A stretch of 42,890 nucleotides of DNA from positions 1 through 42,890 of the forward strand of contig JAOARQ010000008.1 in the NCBI GenBank assembly GCA_025210455.1, read 5' to 3'. This DNA is from Pelagimonas sp. (lineage in GTDB: Bacteria > Pseudomonadota > Alphaproteobacteria > Rhodobacterales > Rhodobacteraceae). The notes beneath the pieces are model-generated. The model was not told where the DNA came from and did no database searches. It saw only the letters and a program-made list of their open reading frames with translations. Positions within the stretch are counted from its first letter, which is position 1, and each line of letters starts with the position of its first letter. Shown here in pieces: positions 16,777-26,082 of the stretch. The position numbers and the translations under genes are program-made.

Positions 16777-18265
16777 ATTGCTTCTCGCCGCCCTGTTTCG
16801 ACTGCAGGCTGCGCTTGTGCTTCTTCAGTGCGCCTGCATTTTTCTTGCGGCGGCCCTTATAGGGGTTCTTGTCGCCCTGCCCGCGCATGGTCAGGCGAAT
16901 GGGCGTGCCCGGCATATCGAAATCTTCGCGCAACCCGTTGACCAGATAGCGTGAATAGCTTTCGGGCAGTTTGTCAGGGTGCGAACACATCACCACAAAG
17001 CCCGGCGGGCGGGTCTTGGCCTGTGTCATGTAGCGCAGCTTGATTCGCTTGCCCTGCGGCGCAGGGGGCGGATGGCGCATGATCATGCCCTCAAGCCAGC
17101 GGTTCAGCTGCCCGGTGGGCACGCGACGGTTCCAGGTGCGATAGGCGCGGATAATGGCGTCATGCAACCTGTCCACGCCGCGCCCAGTACGCGCCGAAAT
17201 CGTCACCAAAGGCGCACCGCGCAGCTGCGGCAAAAGCCGTTCGAACATCTCTTTGAGATCGCGCAGTTTGTCCTGCTTTTCGTCTTCGATATCCCATTTG
17301 TTCACAGCGATGATCACCGCACGCCCTTCGCGCGCCGCCAGATCGGCGATTTTCAGATCCTGTGTTTCAAAGGGAATGGCCGCGTCCAGCAGCACCACAA
17401 CAACTTCGGCGAATTTCACCGCGCGCACACCGTCGGACACCGACAGTTTTTCGATCTTTTCCTGCACCTTGGTGCGTTTGCGCATGCCTGCGGTGTCAAA
17501 GATCCGCACCGGGACATCTTTCCAGTCGATGGCAACGGAAATCGCATCGCGGGTGATCCCGGCCTCGGGGCCGGTCAGCATACGGTCTTCGCCAAGGATC
17601 TGGTTCACCAGCGTGGATTTGCCCGCGTTCGGACGACCAACCACTGCAATTTGCAGGGGTTTATCCGCTGTGGGCATAGGCACATCATCATCCAGCACCT
17701 CGGTTTCATCGTCGAATTCTTCGATGTCGACTTCGGTTTCCGGGGTGTCTTTGTCGCCCTCTTCCTCGAATTTCTCAGAGATCGGCAGCAGCATGGAATA
17801 CAGTTCATTCATGCCTTCGCCATGTTCGCCAGACAGCCGCATGGGTTCGCCAAGACCAAGGCTATAGGCCTCAAGCACACCTGCATCGGCGGCAGTGCCT
17901 TCGGCCTTGTTTGCAGCCAGCAGCACCACCTTGGCGCGCTTGCGCAGGATTTCAGCAAAGACCATGTCGTCAGGCAGAATGCCCGCGCGCGCATCCACAA
18001 GGAACAGGCAGACATCCGCCATATCAACCGCACGTTCGGTCAGGCGACGCATACGGGCGGGCAGCGAATCGTCGGTTTCATTCTCAAGCCCGGCCGTGTC
18101 GATCACCGTAAAACGCAGATCGCCCAGGCGGGCCTCGCCTTCGCGCAGGTCACGGGTCACGCCCGGCTGGTCGTCAACCAAAGCCAGACGTTTGCCCACA
18201 AGGCGATTGAACAGGGTCGATTTGCCCACATTGGGGCGTCCGACGATGGCAAGCGAGAAAGACAT
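16775..18265 (-). CDS. der: Ribosome biogenesis GTPase Der (EngA)
   Basis: Double-Era-like GTPase needed for 50S subunit assembly. 496 residues: G-domain 1 with GRPNVGKST (9-17) and DTAGL (56-60), an acidic linker about 166-195 (rich in Glu/Asp), G-domain 2 with GRPNAGKST (210-218), DTAGM and NKWD, then the KH-like C-terminal domain and a very basic tail ([21 protein letters not shown]). The G4 motif of domain 1 reads NKAE, a common alphaproteobacterial variant of NKxD. It lies downstream of bamB, completing a yfgM-bamB-der order that also exists in E. coli. Confidence 0.97.
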   Translation of the reverse strand: MSFSLAIVGRPNVGKSTLFNRLVGKRLALVDDQPGVTRDLREGEARLGDLRFTVIDTAGLENETDDSLPARMRRLTERAVDMADVCLFLVDARAGILPDDMVFAEILRKRAKVVLLAANKAEGTAADAGVLEAYSLGLGEPMRLSGEHGEGMNELYSMLLPISEKFEEEGDKDTPETEVDIEEFDDETEVLDDDVPMPTADKPLQIAVVGRPNAGKSTLVNQILGEDRMLTGPEAGITRDAISVAIDWKDVPVRIFDTAGMRKRTKVQEKIEKLSVSDGVRAVKFAEVVVVLLDAAIPFETQDLKIADLAAREGRAVIIAVNKWDIEDEKQDKLRDLKEMFERLLPQLRGAPLVTISARTGRGVDRLHDAIIRAYRTWNRRVPTGQLNRWLEGMIMRHPPPAPQGKRIKLRYMTQAKTRPPGFVVMCSHPDKLPESYSRYLVNGLREDFDMPGTPIRLTMRGQGDKNPYKGRRKKNAGALKKHKRSLQSKQGGEKQ

Positions 18266-18318
18266 AACGTGCTCCGCAAAATCAAGCCGCGGGCTTAACG
18301 TATTTTAGCGCGCGTGGA

Positions 18319-18348
18319 AAGGCCCTCTGACATTCTGTCTTGGGCCTT
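18319..18348 (-). other. Hairpin between bamB and der
   Basis: AAGGCCC (18319-18325) pairs with GGGCCTT (18342-18348), with a nested GACA/TGTC inside the loop. It lies in the 114-base gap between bamB and der and could act as a partial terminator or attenuator. No T run is present. Confidence 0.35.
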
Positions 18349-18379
18349 GCCTGTGTTTCAATGGGCGATCGCGTTGGAT

Positions 18380-19711
18380 TTAGCGAAAGGCGATCAGATT
18401 GCCCTTGCCCGACACAACATACAGCGTGCCACCCGCCACGATCGGACGTGTGGTTGCGCCGCCGGGAATCTCTATGCTGGAGATCTGAGTGCCATCGGTC
18501 GGGTCAAAACTGCGCAGCTGGCCATCAGACCCGGCAACGATCAGGCGACCCCCGGCCAGAACCGGACCATGGTTCGAGTATGACACATCGCGGCGGCGGT
18601 TCGGATTGCGTTCGGGTTTATAGCCTGGCAGCGATACAGCCCAGATGGTTTCACCGGTTTTGGCATCCAGACGCACCAGTTGGTTGCGATCTGAGACAAA
18701 ATAAACCGAATCCCCCGCAGGCCAGACCGGACCAAGCGCACCAAACTGTGCGGTCCAGATGCGTTCGCCGTTGCCCAGTTTAAGGGCCACGGTGCGGCCA
18801 GAATGGCTGCCCGCATAAATAGTTTCCCCTACCACAACCGGATCGCCAGTCAGATCAGTGATCCCGGCCAGCGCCACACCGTTGCGGCGCCCCAGAAGAT
18901 CGCTGTTCCACATGGTCAGGCCACCCTGACGGAACGCCGTCTGCACCGTTGCGGCCCCATAAGAGAAGGTCACGAATTTGCGGCTGATTGCCGGAGCGGG
19001 CGCGCCTGCGATATTGTTGACGTCGCCCTGTGCATCAATCTGCCAGCGCACGCGACCAGTATCTGCTTCAATCGCCCAGCCAGTGGTATCGCCCGAAACG
19101 ACATAAACCACACCATCATACACACTGGGGGCGCCAGTCGCAGAGTGGCCCAGCTTTTGGGTCCAGAGTTCCTGACCGTTACTGGCATCTAGTGCCGTCA
19201 GCAGGCCAAAACCCGAAGCGACGTATAGCGTGCCATCACTGAAGGCCAGACCGCCGCCCTGCGCCTGGAACTCGGCATCGCGATCCGGGGTCAGGTCATA
19301 GCTCCAGACCAGCTCACCAGCGGCTGAGGTGGCGCGCACCTGATTGTTTGAATCAACCGTATAGATCGCGCCATTGCCCATGACAGGATCAACATTCAGG
19401 CGGTTACGGCGGGTGTCACCGGCGCCAATCGAAGTGGACCAGACCTGTGTCAGGGATTTCGCCAAAGCCGGGTGGCTGATGCGCGCATGCGGCGACACAT
19501 GGGACTGCGTCCAGCTGCTGTTCGAAACCACCTTGGGCAGCGCTGCAGCGCGGCTTTGGTTTTCGTTTTGAATGCGCCCTTCTGACAGGCGGGATTCCAA
19601 TGCGTCATGCACACTGATCCGCTCACCGGGCAGGATCGCGTCCTGCTGGCTGCAGCCTGCAACAACGGCCAGTGTACTCAGCGTTGCCAGAATTCCTGCT
19701 TTGCGCAACAT
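18380..19711 (-). CDS. bamB: Outer-membrane assembly lipoprotein BamB-like (PQQ-type beta-propeller)
   Basis: 443 residues. The N-terminus is a lipoprotein signal peptide ending in the lipobox VAGC with Cys20 as the lipidation site. The mature part consists of repeated PQQ-like beta-propeller blades (for example GELVWSYDL, GQELWTQKLG, GRVRWQIDAQG, GERIWTAQFG, GETIWAVSLPG), as in BamB of the BAM complex that inserts outer-membrane proteins. It follows yfgM by 32 bases and precedes der. The synteny yfgM-bamB-der strengthens the BamB call over a generic PQQ dehydrogenase-like protein. The ATG at 19711 follows AAGGGG. Confidence 0.9.
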   Translation of the reverse strand: MLRKAGILATLSTLAVVAGCSQQDAILPGERISVHDALESRLSEGRIQNENQSRAAALPKVVSNSSWTQSHVSPHARISHPALAKSLTQVWSTSIGAGDTRRNRLNVDPVMGNGAIYTVDSNNQVRATSAAGELVWSYDLTPDRDAEFQAQGGGLAFSDGTLYVASGFGLLTALDASNGQELWTQKLGHSATGAPSVYDGVVYVVSGDTTGWAIEADTGRVRWQIDAQGDVNNIAGAPAPAISRKFVTFSYGAATVQTAFRQGGLTMWNSDLLGRRNGVALAGITDLTGDPVVVGETIYAGSHSGRTVALKLGNGERIWTAQFGALGPVWPAGDSVYFVSDRNQLVRLDAKTGETIWAVSLPGYKPERNPNRRRDVSYSNHGPVLAGGRLIVAGSDGQLRSFDPTDGTQISSIEIPGGATTRPIVAGGTLYVVSGKGNLIAFR

Positions 19712-19743
19712 CGCTTGCCCCTTTCATCCCTTACTTGCCGGGC

Positions 19744-20400
19744 TTAGCCCTGCTCTGGTGTCCCACCCAATGCGACGATCAGCTGGGTTGCGCGGCGGCG
19801 CAGACCCTGCGTGGCCTCAGCATCCGCTGCGATCATATCCAGCCGCGTCAATGCCGCGTCGGTTTCCCCGGCCTCGATCTCCAGCAAAGCCAGTTGTTCT
19901 TCGGCCAATAGCCGCAGGGGCTGACCAGGTACGCTGAGCGCCTGGAACCCTGCACGCCTGTCTTCAGCCGACAACGCATCTGCGCCCAGAACCAAAGCCT
20001 TGTAGCTGGCCACCTGGCGGTAGATCGTCGGCAAGGCGCTGTCATTGGCCACCGCCTGCAACTGTGCCACCGCGTTTGCGGTATCGCCATTTTCATTGGT
20101 TTCCGCAGCGACCATCATTTTCAGGATCGCATTTGCACCGGGGTTTTCCGTCTGGATCCCTTCCAACGCTGAGGCACGCCCAGCGGCATCATCCTGCGCC
20201 AGCGCATCCAGAATGGAATCGCCAAAGTCCTGCGCAGCGCGGGTTTCCTGCGCCGCGCTGTATTCGCGCCACGCTGTGCCGCCAACGATGCCCAGCACAA
20301 CCAGCACACCAATCCAGCCATACCGGCGCATCAGCACAAATAGCCGGTCGCGTTTGACCTCTTCGGTCACCTCTTCGATGAAACTGTCGGTATCGCTCAC
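19744..20400 (-). CDS. yfgM: YfgM-like membrane-anchored tetratricopeptide protein
   Basis: 218 residues, starting at GTG 20400 after an AAGGGGG-type ribosome site. A short cytoplasmic N-terminus with charged residues (EEVTEEVKRDRLFVLMRRYG) is followed by one transmembrane helix (WIGVLVVLGIVGGTAW, about 29-44) and a periplasmic alpha-helical TPR-like region (pairs of helices, for example ALPTIYRQVASYKALVLGA and RLLAEEQLALLEIEAGETDAALTRLD). This topology, together with its place directly before bamB-der, matches YfgM, which associates with the Sec translocon and periplasmic chaperones in E. coli. The role here is inferred. Confidence 0.82.
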   Translation of the reverse strand: MSDTDSFIEEVTEEVKRDRLFVLMRRYGWIGVLVVLGIVGGTAWREYSAAQETRAAQDFGDSILDALAQDDAAGRASALEGIQTENPGANAILKMMVAAETNENGDTANAVAQLQAVANDSALPTIYRQVASYKALVLGADALSAEDRRAGFQALSVPGQPLRLLAEEQLALLEIEAGETDAALTRLDMIAADAEATQGLRRRATQLIVALGGTPEQG

Positions 20401-20560
20401 CTGCGCCCCCTTAGCATTTTCCCTCTCTTAACCTGCGATGCCCAGAGTGCCAAGGCAGATGTGTTCCCATCGGGACTGCGCATAAAAGTCAAAATTCTTG
20501 CTCAATCTGCACTTTATTGTCTGCTTTCCTTGAAGCAGGGCGCAACAATACCTAACAATT

Positions 20561-20576
20561 TGAACTAGTCGGTTCA
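20561..20576. promoter_or_regulatory. Candidate operator palindrome upstream of the RND pump
   Basis: TGAAC-TAGTCG-GTTCA is an inverted repeat with five-base arms in the 286-base gap between the divergent yfgM and RND adaptor genes, 111 bases before the adaptor ATG. The size and dyad shape fit a TetR/MarR-type repressor site, but no regulator gene lies next to it. The rest of the gap shows AT-rich stretches and no gene. Confidence 0.3.
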
Positions 20577-20686
20577 GCGGAATATACGATCGACAATTAT
20601 TAGTGCGCGGAACCTTGCCTGCATTTAGGTGGGGGGATGGGCGAAGTTCCGCAAATGCGGACAAATAGGACAGACGGACACGAAAA

Positions 20687-22162
20687 ATGCGTATTTTTTC
20701 AATTTTGACAGCGCTGATTGTAGCGGGGGTGCTGTATCTCTTCGTGATGGAGCGAGAGACGCTTCTGGCCTATGCGAATGCCGAAACGCCGTCTGATCAG
20801 GCCGCACCCGAAGGCGAAACCACCGAGGCCGCGACGGGTGGCGTACTGGTGATGGCCCGCCATTCCACAGCGCAGATCGTCGATAACGCGGTTTTGCTGC
20901 GCGGCGAAACCGAGGCAATCCGCCAGATCGAAGTGCGTTCAGAAACCAGCGGCAAGGTTGTATCTGATCCGCTGCGCAAGGGCACCTTGGTAGATCAGGG
21001 CCAGCTGCTGTGCGAAATTGATCCGGGCACCCGACAGGTCAGCCTGGCCGAAGCGCAGGCCCGTCTGGCCGAGGCCAAGGCCAATGTCCCCACATCACGC
21101 GCCCGCATCCTTGAAGCACAGGCCGCAATCCCAGCCGCCGAGGCCAACCTAAAGCAGGCGCAGGCCCGCGTGCCCGAGGCCGAGGCCGGATTGGCCAGTG
21201 CCCGCGCGCGCCTGCCCGAAGCCGAAGCCCGCCTGCTGGAAGCCGAGGCCCGTGTAAAAGAAGCCGAAATCAATCTGAACGCCGCTAAGAAGCTGGCGGA
21301 AAGTGGTTTTGCCGCGCAGACCCGTCTTGCCAATGCCGAAGCCGCGTTCGAATCTTCAAAAGCTGGTGTGAAATCTGCTCTGTCGGCGTTGAAAGCCGCC
21401 GAAAGCGGGATTGAGGGCGCCAAAAGCCAGATCCAGAACGCGCAGGCCGGTGTGGAAAGCGCCCGCAGTCAGGTGGAAAGCGCTCGCGCCGCCCTGCAAT
21501 CTGCCAAATCAGGCGAGGAAAGCGCACAGTCTGGCATTCAGGCGGCCGAAGCCGGTGTAGCCTCGGCCGAAAAAGAGATTGAACGCGTGTCGATCCATGC
21601 GCCGTTTGGTGGGCTGCTGGAAACCGACACCGCTGAACTGGGCGCCTTGATGCAACCGGGCGCGGCCTGCGGGACCGTCATTCAGCTGCAACCGATCAAG
21701 ATCGTTGGATTTGCCCCGGAAACAGAAGTCACCCGTATCAAGCTGGGTGCCATGTCGGGCGCGCGTCTGGTGGATGGCCGCGAAGTGGCGGGCGAAGTGA
21801 CCTTTGTGTCGCGCCGCGCTGACCCGGTGACCCGCACTTTCCGCGTGGAGCTGGAAGTGGATAATGCTGATCTCAGCATCCGTGATGGTCAGACCGCCGA
21901 AATCGCCATTTCTTCGGAAGGTGCGCCCGCGCATCTGCTGCCACAATCGGCGCTGACGCTGAATGATGATGGTCAGCTGGGCGTTCGCACCGTCGATGGC
22001 AACAGTCAGGCACTGTTCATGCCGGTCAAGCTGCTGCGCGACACTCGCGAAGGTGTTTGGCTGACGGGGCTGCCAGAGACTGTCGATGTCATTTTGTTGG
22101 GGCAGGAATATGTGACAGATGGCGTCCCCGTGACTGCCAGCTTTGAGGAGGTCGACCAATGA
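20687..22162 (+). CDS. RND efflux periplasmic adaptor (membrane-fusion protein)
   Basis: 491-residue HlyD/AcrA-type adaptor. N-terminal signal anchor (residues 1-22, IFSILTALIVAGVLYLFVME), a first lipoyl half near EVRSETSGKVVSDPLRKGTLVDQGQLLCEID, then a very long Ala/Glu-rich alpha hairpin, residues about 117-300, with the turn near LAESGFAAQT. The second lipoyl half (VSIHAPFGGLLETDTAELGALMQPG) and the beta-barrel and membrane-proximal parts follow. The hairpin contains repeats such as ARLPEAEARLLEAEARV. It is roughly twice the usual AcrA hairpin and would reach further across the periplasm. The stop overlaps the permease ATG (ATGA), so the two are translationally coupled. Confidence 0.93.
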   Translation: MRIFSILTALIVAGVLYLFVMERETLLAYANAETPSDQAAPEGETTEAATGGVLVMARHSTAQIVDNAVLLRGETEAIRQIEVRSETSGKVVSDPLRKGTLVDQGQLLCEIDPGTRQVSLAEAQARLAEAKANVPTSRARILEAQAAIPAAEANLKQAQARVPEAEAGLASARARLPEAEARLLEAEARVKEAEINLNAAKKLAESGFAAQTRLANAEAAFESSKAGVKSALSALKAAESGIEGAKSQIQNAQAGVESARSQVESARAALQSAKSGEESAQSGIQAAEAGVASAEKEIERVSIHAPFGGLLETDTAELGALMQPGAACGTVIQLQPIKIVGFAPETEVTRIKLGAMSGARLVDGREVAGEVTFVSRRADPVTRTFRVELEVDNADLSIRDGQTAEIAISSEGAPAHLLPQSALTLNDDGQLGVRTVDGNSQALFMPVKLLRDTREGVWLTGLPETVDVILLGQEYVTDGVPVTASFEEVDQ

Positions 22163-25100
22163 CCCGCATCATCGACTGGGCTGCTGAACGCGCCCGAATG
22201 GTTCTGGCCTTTATCGCCCTGTCATTGCTGGCAGGGGGCTATTCCTATTCTTCACTGCCCAAAGAAGGGGAGCCGGATATCGAAATTCCGGCTCTTTTCG
22301 TTTCGGTCCAGTTTTCAGGGATTTCGGCTGCGGATTCGGAAAAGCTGCTGGTCAAACCCATGGAAACCGAGCTGGCAGATCTGGACGGTCTGAAGAAAAT
22401 GACCGGCACCGCCGCCGAAGGCTATGCTGGTCTGGCGCTTGAGTTTGAATTCGGCTGGGACAAAACCGCGATCATGGCGGATGTGCGCGACGGCATGAGC
22501 AATGCGCAGGCAAACTTTCCCGAAGGCGCGGATCAATACTCGATCTATGAGATCAACTTTTCTGAGTTCCCGATCCTGATCGTCAACCTGACCGGCCCGG
22601 TGCCTGAGCGCACTCTGACCAAGATCGCCAAGGATCTGCAGGACAAGGTCGAGAGCCTTGATGCCGTTCTCGAAGCGGGGATCGCAGGCAATCGCGACGA
22701 AATGCTAGAGGTGTTGATCGACCCTCTGCGCATGGAAAGCTACAATGTCACCGCGCTGGAACTGATCAATGTTGTACAGAACAACAACCAGTTGATTGCC
22801 GCAGGTGAAGTGGAAACCGATCAGGGCAGCTTTGCGGTCAAAATCCCCTCCAGCTTTGACGAACCGCAGGATGTTTACAACCTGCCCGTCAAAATCAATG
22901 GTGACCGTGTGGTCACATTGGGCGATCTGGCGCAGATTCAGCTGACCTTTGAAGACCGCGAAGGCACCGCGCGCTTCAATGGCGAAAACACTGTGGCACT
23001 GCAGGTGGTCAAGCGCAAAGGCTTTAACATCATCGACACCGTTGCCGAAGTGCAGGCCGTGGTGGAAGAGGCTCGCAAAGCCTGGCCGCAGGAATTGCAG
23101 GCTGCGCTTGAGGTGGGCACCTCAAACGACCAGAGCCGTCAGGTGGGCAGCATGGTCAGCCAGCTGGAAGGTTCTGTTCTGACGGCGGTGGCGCTGGTGA
23201 TGATTGTGGTGCTGGCCAGCCTTGGTCTGCGCCCTGCCCTGCTGGTGGGCTTTGCAATCCCGACATCTTTCCTGCTGTGTTTCCTGCTGCTGGCGCTGAT
23301 GGGCGTGACCATCTCCAACATCGTGATGTTTGGTCTGATCCTTGCCGTTGGGATGCTGGTGGACGGGGCCATCGTGGTGGTGGAATACGCCGATAAACGC
23401 ATCTCTGAGGGCTCTGGCCCCATGCATGCCTATGTGGAAGCCGCACATCGCATGTTCTGGCCGGTGGTTTCTTCGACAGCGACCACGCTTTGTGCCTTTT
23501 TGCCGATGCTGTTCTGGCCCGGCATTCCGGGGCAGTTCATGGGCATGCTGCCTGTCACGCTGATCTTTGTTCTGTCCGCTTCGCTGGTGGTGGCGCTGAT
23601 CTACCTGCCCGTTATGGGCGGTGTGACCGGGCGTTTTTCCCGTCAGGTTGGCCGTTGGGGCGAAGCCCTGCGTCATGCCACCCCTCTTATTGTGCGACTG
23701 GCGCTGGTGCCTGTCGGTATTCTGGGGATGTTTGTGGGCGCAATGATGGTGCTGAACCCGGCCTATCTGTCTGACAGCGGAACTTCACCCCTGCCCGGTG
23801 CAGTCATGTTTGTCGTGTTCAGTATCCTGTCTGCGGTGTTTATGGATGCCGCAGCTTTCCGCCGCGCACCCAAAAAGATCGAAGCGGCCTATCGCCGGAC
23901 GTTCTTTGGCCATTTCACCCACTTGATCGCAGGCAATCCTTTCATGCCGCTGGTGGCGATTGGTGGGGTGGTGTTTTTTGTTGTCAGCGTCTTTGGCTAT
24001 TACGGGCAGAACAACAATGGTGTTGAATTCTTTGTCGACAGTGAACCGGAACAGGCGATCGTCTATGTGCAGGCGCGCGGCAATCTTTCGCTGGCGGAAA
24101 AAGACGCTCTGGTGCGACGCGCCGAGACAATTGTTCTGGAACATCCCGGCATCGACAATGCCTTTGCTTTTGCTGGTCAGGGTGGACTGAACAACAACAC
24201 AGGCGGGGCTGTTGCACCCAAAGACACCATTGGTCAGGTCCAGCTTGAAACGATCCCATGGGACGATCGCGCAGCCTATGCCCGCAACAATGATGGGGTA
24301 GAGCTGGAAGATCTGGATGGGGATGTGATCATCGCTGAACTGACCCGCAAGCTGGAACAGATCCCCGGCATCCAGATCGAGATCCTTGCGCAATCGCAAG
24401 GCCCGGCTAGCGCCAAACCTGTGCATCTGCGCCTGAAAGGCGACGATTGGGACAGTCTGATTGCTGCAACGGAACAGGCCCGTGCGAAATACGAAGAAAC
24501 GCCGGGGCTGACCCTGATCGAAGACACGCTTCCCCTGCCGGGTATCGACTGGCAGATTGATGTGGATGTCGAAAAAGCAGGGCGCTACGGGGCTGATGTC
24601 GCATCTGTCGGGGCAATGGTGCAACTGGTCACACGGGGTATTTTGCTCGATACCATGCGGGTGGACAGTTCGGATGAGGAAATCGAAATTCGCGTGCGCC
24701 TGCCCGAAGAGTTCCGCGTGCTGTCGACGCTTGATACGCTCAAGGTGCGCACGGCGCAGGGGCTGGTGCCTTTGGCGAATTTCATCAGTCGCGAACCTGT
24801 TGCCAAACTGGCGGAAATCAACCGCATCGACCAGAAACGCTACTTCGATGTAAAAGCCGACGTTGAGGCGGGCTTTACCCTGTTCAAAACCGGAGAGGGT
24901 AAGAACGAAACAATCGTGGCCTATGGTAAACAGATCGAAGAAGGACCAAGTGATCTGAACCTCGGGGGGAAATCCTATCTGCTGACCTTGTTTACCGGGG
25001 ATCAGACCACGCAAAGCGTGATGGATCTGGCCAAAAACGGTGCGCTGCGTGCCGAGGTGTCAAACCCGAACGAACGCATTACCACGCTGACAAAATGGCT

Positions 25101-25878
25101 GGAAACCAACCCGCTGCCTGCGGGTATTGAATGGGAATGGACCGGGGATCAGGAAGATCAGGCCGAAAGCCAGACTTTCCTCATGTCGGCCTTTGCCGGT
25201 GCTTTGGCATTGATGTTCATCATCCTTCTGGCGCAGTTCAACAGCTTCTATAATTCGGTGCTGGTGCTGCTGGCGGTGGTGATGTCAACGGCGGGCGTGC
25301 TGATCGGCATGCTGGTCATGGGGCAGGCCTTTTCGGTGATCATGACCGGGGTGGGCATTGTGGCGCTGGCTGGGATCGTGGTGAACAACAACATCGTTCT
25401 GATTGATACCTATCAGGAATTCAGCCGCTATATGCCCAAGGTTGAGGCGATCACCCGCACCGCCGAAGCCCGCATTCGCCCGGTTTTGCTGACCACCATC
25501 ACTACGATGGCCGGGCTTGCTCCAATGATGTTTGGGCTGAGCCTTGATTTCTTCGGCGGCGGGTATTCCATCGACAGCCCAACCGCTTTGTGGTGGAAAA
25601 GCCTTGCGACAGCGGTGGTTTTCGGACTGGGGATCGCTACGGTTCTGACGCTGGTCTTTACCCCTGCAATGCTGGCGCTGCGCGTCTGGGTCACGACTTA
25701 TGCGCTATGGCTGGCGCGACTGCTGGCCAAGCTGGGGTCAGACAAGACCAGCCGTGTTGCCCGTGACTGGGCGCTGCAACGCAATGCCAAACGCACCTCT
25801 CTGGGTGAGCTGATCTGGGACGATGCGCCCGAGCCCCCCAGCGTGGCGCATGACAGCGATCTACGCGCTGCTGAATAA
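22159..25878 (+). CDS. RND efflux transporter permease
   Basis: 1239-residue inner-membrane proton-driven exporter of the AcrB/MexB superfamily (about 1050 is usual). It shows the YSSLPKEGEPDIEIP start, two porter repeats and twelve helices. In helix 4 the proton-relay pair DD of AcrB is D402-G403 (motif GMLVDGAIVVVE), and in helix 10 the relay lysine position reads N1076 (motif GIVVNNNIVLID). This places it in a subfamily with a reduced relay. The extra length is partly a hydrophobic insertion in the middle (about 505-610) and a 60-residue cytoplasmic C-terminal tail. Substrate unknown. The outer-membrane channel partner is not encoded nearby. A clear terminator follows. Confidence 0.95.
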   Translation: MTRIIDWAAERARMVLAFIALSLLAGGYSYSSLPKEGEPDIEIPALFVSVQFSGISAADSEKLLVKPMETELADLDGLKKMTGTAAEGYAGLALEFEFGWDKTAIMADVRDGMSNAQANFPEGADQYSIYEINFSEFPILIVNLTGPVPERTLTKIAKDLQDKVESLDAVLEAGIAGNRDEMLEVLIDPLRMESYNVTALELINVVQNNNQLIAAGEVETDQGSFAVKIPSSFDEPQDVYNLPVKINGDRVVTLGDLAQIQLTFEDREGTARFNGENTVALQVVKRKGFNIIDTVAEVQAVVEEARKAWPQELQAALEVGTSNDQSRQVGSMVSQLEGSVLTAVALVMIVVLASLGLRPALLVGFAIPTSFLLCFLLLALMGVTISNIVMFGLILAVGMLVDGAIVVVEYADKRISEGSGPMHAYVEAAHRMFWPVVSSTATTLCAFLPMLFWPGIPGQFMGMLPVTLIFVLSASLVVALIYLPVMGGVTGRFSRQVGRWGEALRHATPLIVRLALVPVGILGMFVGAMMVLNPAYLSDSGTSPLPGAVMFVVFSILSAVFMDAAAFRRAPKKIEAAYRRTFFGHFTHLIAGNPFMPLVAIGGVVFFVVSVFGYYGQNNNGVEFFVDSEPEQAIVYVQARGNLSLAEKDALVRRAETIVLEHPGIDNAFAFAGQGGLNNNTGGAVAPKDTIGQVQLETIPWDDRAAYARNNDGVELEDLDGDVIIAELTRKLEQIPGIQIEILAQSQGPASAKPVHLRLKGDDWDSLIAATEQARAKYEETPGLTLIEDTLPLPGIDWQIDVDVEKAGRYGADVASVGAMVQLVTRGILLDTMRVDSSDEEIEIRVRLPEEFRVLSTLDTLKVRTAQGLVPLANFISREPVAKLAEINRIDQKRYFDVKADVEAGFTLFKTGEGKNETIVAYGKQIEEGPSDLNLGGKSYLLTLFTGDQTTQSVMDLAKNGALRAEVSNPNERITTLTKWLETNPLPAGIEWEWTGDQEDQAESQTFLMSAFAGALALMFIILLAQFNSFYNSVLVLLAVVMSTAGVLIGMLVMGQAFSVIMTGVGIVALAGIVVNNNIVLIDTYQEFSRYMPKVEAITRTAEARIRPVLLTTITTMAGLAPMMFGLSLDFFGGGYSIDSPTALWWKSLATAVVFGLGIATVLTLVFTPAMLALRVWVTTYALWLARLLAKLGSDKTSRVARDWALQRNAKRTSLGELIWDDAPEPPSVAHDSDLRAAE

Positions 25879-25884
25879 AAGATC

Positions 25885-25909
25885 AGAGAGGGCCCTGCCC
25901 TCTCTTTTC
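25885..25909 (+). terminator. Terminator after the RND operon
   Basis: Nine-base stem AGAGAGGGC (25885-25893) / GCCCTCTCT (25897-25905) with a CCT loop and TTTT following, seven bases past the permease stop. Confidence 0.9.
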
Positions 25910-26082
25910 ACTTTTATCAATGGCTTATCTGATAGTTCAAATTCTATCGAAATCGCTCGGGTCACGGTTACCAGCCATTAATCAGTTTACCATTTTATAG
26001 GTCGCAGATTTAGTCGGGAACAGATGAACCGTACTTAGGACACAGGTTGCCGACGCCACGTGATGACATTCAGGGCGAACCT

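Noticed and set aside
16979-18298. 439-codon plus-strand open frame
   Set aside because: It is the complement of der, rich in His/Arg/Gln as expected for a shadow frame, with no family motif.
23785-25014. 409-codon minus-strand open frame
   Set aside because: Lies wholly inside the RND permease gene on the opposite strand; composition is that of an antisense shadow.
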